Of a stretch of 64,000 nt of DNA, positions 9,623 to 16,450 are shown piece by piece. This stretch comes from Nitrosomonas sp. Lineage in GTDB: Bacteria > Pseudomonadota > Gammaproteobacteria > Burkholderiales > Nitrosomonadaceae. The notes beneath the pieces are model-generated. The model saw only the letters and a list, made by a program, of their open reading frames with translations, was not told the DNA's origin and searched no databases. Location of the stretch: contig JAMWZW010000003.1 in the NCBI GenBank assembly GCA_024281995.1, forward strand, positions 178,591 through 242,590, read 5' to 3'. Numbering within the stretch: the stretch's first letter is position 1; each line of letters begins with the position of its first letter. A program made the position numbers and the translations under genes.

Positions 9623-10129
9623 ATGGTAGTAATGGGACATATTGTGAATTCTTTTGGTGTTTATGGCTGGGTTAAGGTATGTCCTTATACAGAGTTTATT
9701 GATGGCTTATTAAACTACCCAGTATGGTGGTTGAGTAATAAGAATAATGATTGGCAAGAAGTGCGACTCATTAGTGGATATGTTAGTGGTAGCATTTTGC
9801 ATGCAAAATTTAAAGAATGCACTGATCGTACACAGGCTTTAAAGCTTAGAGGAATGCAAATAGCAATACCTCGAAATCAACTGCCCGCCCTAACAGAAAA
9901 GGAAGATTATAGTTATTACTGGTCAGATTTAATTGGTACACATGTAATAAACTTAAATAATGAAGAGTTAGGAGAGGTCGTAGGATTACTTGAAACCGGT
10001 GCAAATGATGTTTTACGTGTATATGGTGAAAGAAAAAAAGAAATTCTTATTCCTTTCATAAAACAAGTTATTATAAAAGTAGATCCAAAGCAATCTAAAA
10101 TCATTGTTGATTGGGGCGTAGATTATTAA
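9623..10129 (+). CDS. rimM: Ribosome maturation factor RimM
   Basis: This 168-residue protein acts in late 30S maturation, binding S19 and the 16S head. The N-terminal RimM domain starts 'MVVMGHIVNSFGVYGWVKV' and contains 'LRGMQIAIPRNQLP'; the C-terminal PRC-barrel domain has 'SDLIGTHVINLNNEELGEV', 'TGANDVLRVYGERKKEIL' and ends 'KQSKIIVDWGVDY'. Length is typical. It lies 31 bases after rpsP and 11 before trmD in the ribosomal operon. A start at the second ATG three codons later is also possible. Confidence 0.96.
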   Translation: MVVMGHIVNSFGVYGWVKVCPYTEFIDGLLNYPVWWLSNKNNDWQEVRLISGYVSGSILHAKFKECTDRTQALKLRGMQIAIPRNQLPALTEKEDYSYYWSDLIGTHVINLNNEELGEVVGLLETGANDVLRVYGERKKEILIPFIKQVIIKVDPKQSKIIVDWGVDY

Positions 10130-10140
10130 GGTAATGATAA

Positions 10141-10911
10141 ATGCCTTTTTTATGTGACGTCATCACGTTATTTCCAGAAATGTTTAATGCCATTACGCAA
10201 TATGGCATAACAGGAAAAGCTTGCAAGAATGCTATCTTTCAACTTATCACATGGAATCCTCGTGATTTTACACATAATAACCATCGTACTATAGACGACA
10301 ACCCATATGGTGGTGGACCAGGCATGGTAATGATGGCTCAACCTTTAGAAGAGGCCATCATTCAAGCCCAAACCAGGCAAATTAAACTAGGCTTAAAAAA
10401 TACCAAAGTTCTTTATCTATCACCACAAGGCAAACGTCTTGATCACGAAACGGTCAAAATGCTTAGCAACTTACCAGGATTAATTCTGCTTTGTGGACGA
10501 TACAAAGGAATAGATGAACGCTTAATTATTAATCAAGTAGATATGGAATTATCTATTGGTGATTATGTTTTATCCGGTGGTGAATTAGCTGCTATGGTAT
10601 TAATCGATTGTATTATAAGACAAATACCAGGAACTCTGGGTGATCCGGAATCGGCGAATCAGGATTCGTTTACAAATGGTCTCTTAGATCATCCTCATTA
10701 TACTCGGCCTGAGCAATATAAAGGCGATTACGTACCCGAAATACTAATATCCGGTAATCACGCACATATTCGTCGCTGGCGCTTACAGCAATCCCTTGGC
10801 AGAACTTGGCTGAAACGGCCTGATTTATTTGAGTTAAAATTTGCACAAGGCATGACAAGAGAAGAAGAAATACTTTTAGAAGAATTTAAAGAATCTTATA
10901 AATCAAGGTAA
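10141..10911 (+). CDS. trmD: tRNA (guanine-N1)-methyltransferase TrmD
   Basis: TrmD methylates G37 of tRNAs with a G at position 36, preventing frameshifting. The 256-residue protein shows the trefoil-knot SPOUT fold motifs: '[17 protein letters not shown]' near residue 56, '[14 protein letters not shown]' near 98, '[14 protein letters not shown]' near 117 and '[19 protein letters not shown]' near 138, the knot region that binds SAM. '[19 protein letters not shown]' belongs to the C-terminal tRNA-binding domain. Length and order in the operon are standard. Confidence 0.97.
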   Translation: MPFLCDVITLFPEMFNAITQYGITGKACKNAIFQLITWNPRDFTHNNHRTIDDNPYGGGPGMVMMAQPLEEAIIQAQTRQIKLGLKNTKVLYLSPQGKRLDHETVKMLSNLPGLILLCGRYKGIDERLIINQVDMELSIGDYVLSGGELAAMVLIDCIIRQIPGTLGDPESANQDSFTNGLLDHPHYTRPEQYKGDYVPEILISGNHAHIRRWRLQQSLGRTWLKRPDLFELKFAQGMTREEEILLEEFKESYKSR

Positions 10912-10943
10912 AATATATCTTTAAAAAAGGAAGAGAAAATAAT

Positions 10944-11336
10944 ATGAATATAATTCAACAACTTGAAGCTGAAGAAATAAAACGTCTCAATAAAGATATA
11001 CCCGATTTCGCTCCGGGGGATACAGTGACTGTCAACGTCAATGTTGTTGAGGGAGATCGTAAACGTATCCAAGCCTATGAAGGTGTAGTTATAGCCAAAC
11101 GCAACCGTGGTCTAAATTCAGCCTTCATAGTGCGGAAAATATCTAGTGGGGAAGGAGTAGAACGCACATTTCAGACATATTCTCCATTGATAGCTAGTAT
11201 TGAAATTAAACGCCGAGGCGCCGTTCGTCGCGCAAAACTTTATTATCTTAGAGATCGTGCAGGTAAATCTGCTCGTATTCGTGAAAAACTCCCCACCCGC
11301 GTTGAAAATAATAGCACTAATCCTGCGGAATCATAA
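10944..11336 (+). CDS. rplS: 50S ribosomal protein L19
   Basis: A 130-residue L19 with '[20 protein letters not shown]', '[19 protein letters not shown]' and '[20 protein letters not shown]', located at the 30S-50S interface. The C-terminal tail after '[13 protein letters not shown]' is slightly longer than in many relatives. A good Shine-Dalgarno sequence (GGAAGAG) precedes the ATG. It is the last gene of the operon and is followed by a strong terminator hairpin. Confidence 0.97.
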   Translation: MNIIQQLEAEEIKRLNKDIPDFAPGDTVTVNVNVVEGDRKRIQAYEGVVIAKRNRGLNSAFIVRKISSGEGVERTFQTYSPLIASIEIKRRGAVRRAKLYYLRDRAGKSARIREKLPTRVENNSTNPAES

Positions 11337-11382
11337 TCTTTAATAGAATTGGGAAATAATCAGCTTATTGAGGCACACAATA

Positions 11383-11425
11383 ACCGTACAACTATAACGC
11401 TTTTTGTTGTACGGTCTTTCTTAAT
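11383..11425 (+). terminator. Terminator after rplS
   Basis: Perfect 10-bp stem ACCGTACAAC / GTTGTACGGT with a 13-base loop, followed by CTTTCTT. It ends the rpsP-rplS operon just before the convergent DUF2130 remnant. Confidence 0.8.
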
Positions 11426-11459
11426 AAATGCAATTCTTTAATCGGATTTCTGCGCTTTA

Positions 11460-11823
11460 TCAGCTTCTATCTTCCGTTTCAAGTGCAGGGAACTCCAACC
11501 CTCCTTCAATTTCTTGTAGAGATTTCCCAGCAATCCCCTGTAGATCACCGTACATTCCAACGGTCGCTGTCATTACTCGCTCGATTTGTTCTTCACGTTT
11601 GGCCCATTGTTTAATAATAACTTTCCGCTCTTTCTCAAGCTCCTCCTGCATAGTCGAGAAAGCCTCGACAATAGCTTCTACGCGCTGACGAAAACGTGAA
11701 CCTGTAAGATACTGATAAACCAACTCTGTTTTGGTTTGTTGACCCTCATTAGCCTGTCGTACCAATGCTACTTGCAGCAATGACTGGCGCAATATCATGG
11801 CCACCGGTAGCACCACTCGTGGA
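11460..11823 (-). pseudogene. DUF2130 protein, C-terminal fragment
   Basis: Read inward from the IS3 end, the frame gives 'VVLPVAMILRQSLLQVALVR', 'EGQQTKTELVYQYLTGSRFR', 'QRVEAIVEAFSTMQEELEKE' and 'MYGDLQGIAGKSLQEIEG', the conserved C-terminal core of DUF2130 proteins, whose function is unknown. The matching N-terminus lies 2.6 kb away at 14400-14562 in the same orientation, on the other side of an IS3 element. DUF2130 proteins are usually about 400 residues; the two pieces make up less than half, so the middle is deleted. The gene is dead. Confidence 0.85.
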
Positions 11824-11845
11824 TGTGTAACCCAAACAATGAGGT

Positions 11846-12130
11846 ATGCAATTTCGGAAGGAATCAGTTAAGTTTTTCAAAGAAAGTGGATTGACGCTAG
11901 TTGAAGCGGCGAAACGCCTGTCGTTGCCCAAGGAAACACTAAAAAACTGGGTTTATGCTGACAAACGGGGAGAACTCGCTACAGTAGGCAAGCATCAGAA
12001 GGCGCTAACTGAAGTTGAGTTAGAGCTATCCAGAGTGAAACGAGAGTTAGCCGAAGTGAAGATGGAGCGTGACTTTATAAAAAAGTGTGCAACATATTTC
12101 GCCAAGGGGTCGCGGAGAGATACGGTCTGA
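11846..12130 (+). CDS. IS3-family transposase OrfA
   Basis: A 94-residue protein with the N-terminal helix-turn-helix of IS3 elements ('ESGLTLVEAAKRLSLPKETL', 'KNWVY') and a C-terminal leucine-zipper-like coiled coil ('LTEVELELSRVKRELAEVKM'). It binds the element's ends. Near the 3' end the sequence A AAA AAG (12079-12085) stands in the zero frame, a canonical slippery heptamer for -1 programmed frameshifting into orfB. The frame itself appears intact, but the partner OrfB is broken, so the element cannot transpose by itself. Confidence 0.85.
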   Translation: MQFRKESVKFFKESGLTLVEAAKRLSLPKETLKNWVYADKRGELATVGKHQKALTEVELELSRVKRELAEVKMERDFIKKCATYFAKGSRRDTV

Positions 12131-12694
12131 TTGAATCGATGCGACAAAACTATCCGATTGCGCTCATGTGTCAGGTACTCAATGTTTCCCGAGAGTGGCT
12201 TTCATGCCCGAAGAATTCGCCCGCTCTGTAAACGTAAGCGGGAGAATACAAGACTGGAAATAGAAATACTGGCCGCACACCACCGTACACGGGAGACCTA
12301 CAGTGCCAAGCGCTTGCATCGTGACTTGACGGATCACTGCGTACAAACCACGCTATACCGCGTTCGAACATTGCGTAAGAAATTGAATTTGCGTTGTAAG
12401 CAAAAACTGAAATTCAAAGTGACGACCGATTCCAAGCATAATTTACCGGTTGTGCCCAATATTCTGAACCGGGAATTTGCTGTTAGCGCACCTGGCAAAG
12501 TGTGGGTCAGTGACATCACTTACATCCCTACGGATGAAGATTGGTTGTATTTGGCTGGCGTAAAGGATCTGTTTAATGGCGAACTGGTAGGCTATGCCAT
12601 GAATGAAAGAATGACTAAGCGTCTGGTTATACAAGCTTTGTTGCGTGCAGCTGTAAGTAAACATCCGGATAAGGGGCTAATTGCCCACTCAGAC
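12118..12694 (+). pseudogene. IS3-family transposase OrfB, 5' part
   Basis: OrfB starts in the -1 frame relative to orfA ('RYGLIESMRQNYPIALMCQV', 'LNVSR'). An extra G near 12191 shifts the frame, after which the text continues 'GFHARRIRPL', 'HHRTRETYSAKRLHRDLTDH' and the rve core 'PGKVWVSDITYIPTDEDWLY' (first catalytic aspartate). It stops at 'IAHSD' where the IS110 element enters. The remainder is at 14075-14371. It is disrupted twice, by the one-base insertion and by IS110. Confidence 0.85.
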
Positions 12695-12989
12695 AGTAAG
12701 AATGCATGAACCAGACTTCAAGAATAATTGACTCCTTCATTGCATGAGTAATTATTGGAACTCTGGTACCGTAAGAGTTGCCAAGTTACCTGACTCTCAC
12801 TCTGATCGACCATTAATGTGTCATTCCTCGGATCTATCGGTAACAAGGCAATCTGACGGTGAGGTTTCACCTCGCCATTGTCTGTGACCCAAGAAGGGCC
12901 TGATCGCTTATCTCTTTACTGTCTTGTCCCGGCAATCGGTTTCGGTGAATCCCTATCAATAACATCATTCGAAAATAGGGAGCTGAAAA
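12695..12989 (+). ncRNA. Candidate bridge RNA region of the IS110 element
   Basis: The non-coding left end can fold into clear hairpins. One spans 12711-12766: CCAGA/TCTGG, TTC/GAA, AATAATT/AATTATT and ACTC/GAGT stacked with small bulges. A second at 12858-12876 is GGTGAGGT-TTC-ACCTCGCC with eight pairs. IS110 elements of this layout are known to encode a bridge RNA here with two loops that pair with donor and target DNA. The loops were not assigned to target sequence, so the exact RNA ends are unknown. Confidence 0.5.
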
Positions 12990-14058
12990 ATGGATAACAA
13001 TCATCATGGCATTGTTGGAGGAGTGGATACCCACAAAGACCTTCATTTCGTGGCCATAGTCGACGCACATGACAGAGTTCTTGCCAGCAGTTCTTTCCCA
13101 ACAACGCGACAGAGTTATAAATCAATGTTGAATTGGATGCAATCCTTTGGTGAAGTCAAACGTATTGGTATAGAGTGTACAGGGACTTATGGTGCGGGTC
13201 TGCTAAGGTATTTGCAACAGTTCGATATCGAAATTTTAGAAGTTACCTCGCCTGACAAAACAGACCGACGCAAGCGCGGCAAAGACGACACAATCGACGC
13301 GGAAAATGCAGCCCATGCAGCATTCCCTGGAATACGCACCGTAACACCTAAAACTCGTGATGGTGGTGGAATCATTACGGGTTCTGAAGGTGTGCAGAGA
13401 AACCGCCATTGCAGCTCGCCGTATCGCACTGCAAATGATCCAAATGAATATTATTTCTGCACCAGAGTCAATTCGTGAGCCGTTGCGTACAATGACCCGC
13501 ATGCAATTAATCCGTAATCTTGCAGCCTGGCGGCCAGATCTGGGCGGATATCGTGATATTACGACTGCGTACAAAATTGCATTGAAATCACTTGCACGGC
13601 GATATCTGGAATTACATGATGAAATTGCGGATTTGGATGTAATGATCTCAGCCATTGTTGATGAACTTGCTCCCGATCTGATTGCGGCCAAAGCCATTGG
13701 ATATGAATCTGCTGCACAATTACTCATTACCGCTGGAGACAATCCAGAACGATTAAAGTCTGAGGCTAGCTTTGCGGCACTATGCGGTGTGAGTCCAATT
13801 CCAGCTTCATCAGGCAAGATCAATAGGCACAGGTTGAATCGTGGTGGTGATAGAGCAGCAAACAGTGCGCTGCATATTATTGCCATTGGGCGACTAAGAA
13901 CAGACAATACAACTAAAGAGTACGTTGAAAAACGTTTAACACAGGGCCACACGAAACTCGAAGCACTTCGATGCCTTAAACGCTATATTGCACGAGAGGT
14001 TTATTACATTCTGAGAAAACGCAATAATTTTATCAATAGTATTCAAATTGCCGCTTGA
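12990..14058 (+). pseudogene. IS110-family transposase, frameshifted
   Basis: This DEDD/serine recombinase-type transposase is split between two frames. The first 125 residues show 'GIVGGVDTHKD' (first Asp), 'RIGIECTGTYGAGLLRYL' (Glu) and 'KRGKDDTIDAENAAHA' (Asp pair). Near 13360, within GATGGTGGTGG, two bases appear to be missing compared with the family (RDG-MVES), and the text continues in the +1 frame: 'VESLRVLKVCRETAIAARRI', then the Tnp_20 domain 'ALCGVSPIPASSGKINRHRL', 'NRGGDRAANSALHIIAIGRL', to the stop at 14058. Unless the deletion is a sequencing error, the enzyme is inactive. Confidence 0.88.
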
Positions 14059-14074
14059 CATTTAGAAGGGCATC

Positions 14075-14371
14075 CGCGGCAGCCAATACTGTGCCCATGA
14101 TTACCAGGATCTATTGCAACAATTTGGCATGATCGCTTCCATGAGTCGCAAGGGTGACTGCTATGATAACGCTCCGATGGAAAGTTTCTGGGGAATACTT
14201 AAAACCAAACGGGTGCATCATCGGAGATTTAAAACACGACAACAGGCCATTCAGGAGATTACCGAATATATCGAAATATTCTATAACCGACAGCGCAAGC
14301 AAGAAAGATTGGGCTATTTATCGCCAGCACAATTTTCGCAGCAATACTATGCAAATCTACTAGCTGCTTAA
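14075..14371 (+). pseudogene. IS3-family transposase OrfB, 3' part
   Basis: After the IS110 insert the frame resumes 'RGSQYCAHDYQDLLQQFGMI', 'ASMSRKGDCYDNAPMESFWG' (with the catalytic glutamate of the DDE triad), 'TRQQAIQEITEYIEIFYNRQ' and ends 'LSPAQFSQQYYANLLAA'. It is an otherwise clean C-terminus of the rve integrase domain, separated from its first half by IS110. Confidence 0.88.
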
Positions 14372-14399
14372 ACCGATAGACTCCATATTTGACAACACA

Positions 14400-14562
14400 C
14401 CTCACTTGCTCACGCTGAGTAATCTCAGTGTCTCTCAGTGTCTTTTTGTATGAGTTGCTTCTCAAACTGTTTACAAGTCGATTCAATAAGCGGTGCCGCC
14501 AATGATTTGGTAAGTTTGATTTCAGTCCTACAGTTTGGACAAATAATTGTTGCTTCGGTCAT
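14400..14562 (-). pseudogene. DUF2130 protein, N-terminal fragment
   Basis: Starting at the ATG at 14562 the frame reads 'MTEATIICPNCRTEIKLTKS', 'LAAPLIESTCKQFEKQLIQK', the zinc-ribbon-like start of DUF2130 proteins. A 10-bp tandem duplication (GACACTGAGA twice, 14423-14442) then shifts the frame; past it the family text 'ITQREQVR' resumes up to the IS3 end at 14399. It is the front piece of the gene whose tail is at 11460-11823. Confidence 0.82.
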
Positions 14563-14565
14563 AAT

Positions 14566-15699
14566 ATGCTTTTCTCTACTAATTTTTTCCAAATGGATAG
14601 AACAGTCAATCTCGATCCGCGCCCTAAAACTGAAAAAGCAAAATTGAAGCAAAAAAACAAACGCAATCTGATGCTTAATCAAAAACAGAAACTGCCGAAG
14701 CAATCGAGAAAAAAACAATCCATTCGATTTAAAAGAAAACTATTACTGACTGGCATCGAAATCCTCAGCTTAACTCTTACAATCGTCTTATTAATTATTG
14801 TATTACTCGGCTATTCTGCAAGTAGATTTTCAGGAACCAGTTTCTTTGGTAGCTTACTGCCATTTGCCGCCAGTATATTATTCTTTACTTTGCTTAGTTG
14901 TGTTTTTTTCATTGTTTGGTGGGAAATTAGGAAAAAATTACAGCTTTATTCTGAATTTTTGACTCCTATGTTATCGTTTTCATTTGTTTTATTGATCGCT
15001 TGGTTCATTACTATTGAACAAGCGACACTCGCTTATAGTAATTTTCGCACATTAATAGGAGGTAAAGAGGAAGCTGGACGGTTGTTAGTTACCCATCAAG
15101 TATATGCTGCATATCGTCGGCATACTGCATCTCAGCTACAAAAAATGATCAACCGCTCACAGGAATATCAGCAAGCTATTCAAGATGCAGCGAAGTCTTT
15201 TGAAATTGATACCCACATATTACAAGGTATTGCTGCAGCAGAGTCATCTTTTATACCAAGAAATAGTAGTGATGGCGGACGCGGTTTATTCCAAATCACG
15301 CAAGTTCCTGAGGCAGCCATACTGCAGGCGCATAAAAAACTTGGTACTGAAGCAATCTCTCTAGACAATCATCGGCACAACGCTTTTGTCGGAGCTGCCA
15401 CACTTAAACACTACCTGACAGAAACGAAAGGTGATCTTTTCTTAGCCTTGCTAGCCTATAACATGGGTCCAGCTAATGGAGGCCTACGTTCAATTATCCG
15501 GCAATATGAAGCTTCTGATTTCACTACCATTCAGCCGTATTTACAGACCCTACCACGTGACTACCCCATACGAGTATTATCTTATTCCTTGGCGTTTCGA
15601 CTATGGCAAGAAAAAGGCAAATTGCTCGCATACGAAGAAGGAAACAATGCGATTCAGATACAACGGATGGGTATACCAGGAATACATAGCGGTTTATGA
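14566..15699 (+). CDS. Membrane-anchored lytic transglycosylase (SLT domain)
   Basis: A 377-residue inner-membrane protein: a very basic N-terminus, three predicted membrane helices (about 60-82, 92-119, 132-150), then a periplasmic SLT domain that would cleave the MurNAc-GlcNAc bond of peptidoglycan. Seen motifs are 'GIAAAESSFIPRN' with catalytic Glu226, 'GGRGLFQIT', 'NAFVGAATLKHYL' and 'LALLAYNMGPANGG'. Its ATG lies only three bases from the divergent start of the dead DUF2130 gene, so either the promoters overlap or translation starts later, at Met10 (14593) or Met36 (14671); no Shine-Dalgarno sequence decides. Three helices before SLT is an unusual layout for the family. Confidence 0.85.
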   Translation: MLFSTNFFQMDRTVNLDPRPKTEKAKLKQKNKRNLMLNQKQKLPKQSRKKQSIRFKRKLLLTGIEILSLTLTIVLLIIVLLGYSASRFSGTSFFGSLLPFAASILFFTLLSCVFFIVWWEIRKKLQLYSEFLTPMLSFSFVLLIAWFITIEQATLAYSNFRTLIGGKEEAGRLLVTHQVYAAYRRHTASQLQKMINRSQEYQQAIQDAAKSFEIDTHILQGIAAAESSFIPRNSSDGGRGLFQITQVPEAAILQAHKKLGTEAISLDNHRHNAFVGAATLKHYLTETKGDLFLALLAYNMGPANGGLRSIIRQYEASDFTTIQPYLQTLPRDYPIRVLSYSLAFRLWQEKGKLLAYEEGNNAIQIQRMGIPGIHSGL

Positions 15700-15811
15700 T
15701 TACTAGCATTATTGATTGATTAAACAATTTTATTAAGTTAAATAAAGCTATAAAACAACCTTATTTCGTCGATAAGTAACAAAAAACGTCATATCCCCAT
15801 ATTGACTCTTC

Positions 15812-15921
15812 AAGATTCCTGCATAACTAGCTTTTTGGTTAAATTGTAATTTTTAAGTGATTGATTTTATTAACCACAAATCAACTAAATAACTTCAAAA
15901 ACATAGTTATACAGAAGTCTT
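15812..15921. repeat. 110-bp miniature inverted-repeat element, copy 2
   Basis: Reverse-complement copy of the element at 8131-8240, same length. Ends: AAGATTCCTGCATAACTA on the left and, reading inward from the right, AAGACTTCTGTATAACTA. The AT-rich interior (TTAATAAAATCAATCACTTA in the other strand) is shared nearly base for base with copy 1. No coding capacity. Confidence 0.85.
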
Positions 15922-16233
15922 TCTTATTTTACTAGAACCACACCTATTTGGTAGACACTAAATACTACAACTTATCCATACATAGAACCTGTCTTTAAAC
16001 GAACTTACTTCACGCATCCAGTCGCTATTCCATAGAAAATCGCAAGAAATTGTAATTTTAAAGCTCGAACTAACTAAATCTAAATTTTTTGATAAAAATA
16101 CATCACTTAATCCCACGCCTTAACTCAAAGATTTTTCCAAACATCTTTCAGAAATCTTTAATTAATTGTTTTTATTTATTAAAATTCTATAAGAATAGAT
16201 CTTTGCAAGGGAATTACAAAATATAATTTACAT
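15922..16233. other. AT-rich intergenic region upstream of riboswitch promoter
   Basis: About 310 AT-rich bases without a credible frame. It lies immediately upstream of a sigma-54-type promoter, so it could hold binding sites for an enhancer-binding activator; no repeat motif could be singled out by eye. Confidence 0.4.
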
Positions 16234-16249
16234 TGGCGTGATTATTGCT
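16234..16249 (+). promoter_or_regulatory. Candidate sigma-54 (RpoN) promoter
   Basis: TGGCGTGATTATTGCT matches the -24/-12 consensus TGGCACG-N4-TTGCT, with GG (16235-16236) and GC (16247-16248) exactly 12 bases apart. Transcription would start near 16260, directly before the c-di-GMP riboswitch aptamer, which supports the assignment. Sigma-54 with the PrsK/PrsR two-component system is known to drive exosortase-associated polysaccharide genes in related bacteria. Confidence 0.65.
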
Positions 16250-16261
16250 TAATTAGTTTTG

Positions 16262-16357
16262 CAGTATGAAAAAGGCAAACTCTGCGAAAGCAGAGGACGC
16301 AAAGTCACTGATCTAATGGGCCCAGCCCTATGATGGCAGGACTGCCAGATAACGCAG
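16262..16357 (+). promoter_or_regulatory. Cyclic-di-GMP-I riboswitch (GEMM-I)
   Basis: The aptamer hallmarks are present in order: GGCAAAC (16274-16280), a perfect 6-bp stem CTCTGC/GCAGAG closed by a GAAA tetraloop (16280-16295), the conserved GACGCAAAG (16296-16304), a CACTGATCTAA strand, and the closing GGCAGGACTGCC hairpin (16335-16346) resembling the family's GCAGGGCUGCC. It lies in the leader of the secreted glycosidase-like gene. Downstream, TCCTT (16422-16426) can pair with AAGGA of the Shine-Dalgarno sequence (16436-16440), a possible translational on/off switch. Direction of control cannot be told from sequence. Confidence 0.9.
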
Positions 16358-16450
16358 CTCGTCTATTTACAAATTGACGAAAATCGAGCAATAAATCGAT
16401 ACACGTATCCGTGCAGTTCCGTCCTTTTAATTTTTAAGGAGGAATTAAAC

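Larger units (their letters stand above)
12695..14074 (+). mobile_element. IS110-family insertion sequence inside IS3 orfB
   Basis: Boundaries come from the host frame: orfB text 'IAHSD' ends at 12694 and 'RGSQYCAHDYQ' resumes at 14075, as in the uninterrupted family sequence; uncertainty is one or two bases. The 1380-bp length fits IS110. As expected, there are no terminal inverted repeats or long target duplication. It holds one transposase gene, a long structured non-coding left end (295 bp) and a very short right end (16 bp), the layout of the IS110 group that carries its bridge RNA upstream of the transposase. Confidence 0.88.
11824..14399 (+). mobile_element. IS3-family insertion sequence, itself interrupted by IS110
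   Basis: The left end TGTGTAACCCAAACAATGAG and the right end read inward, TGTGTTGTCAAATATGGAG, form imperfect terminal inverted repeats starting with TG. Removing the 1380-bp IS110 insert leaves 1196 bp, the normal size of an IS3 element. It carries orfA and a broken orfB. It separates the two ends of a DUF2130 gene. Flanking bases show no target duplication, consistent with a deletion of the middle of the target gene next to the element. Confidence 0.82.

Noticed and set aside
13236-13952. 238-codon frame on the minus strand across IS110
   Set aside because: It lies antisense to well-recognised IS110 transposase text in both halves, so it is a shadow frame.
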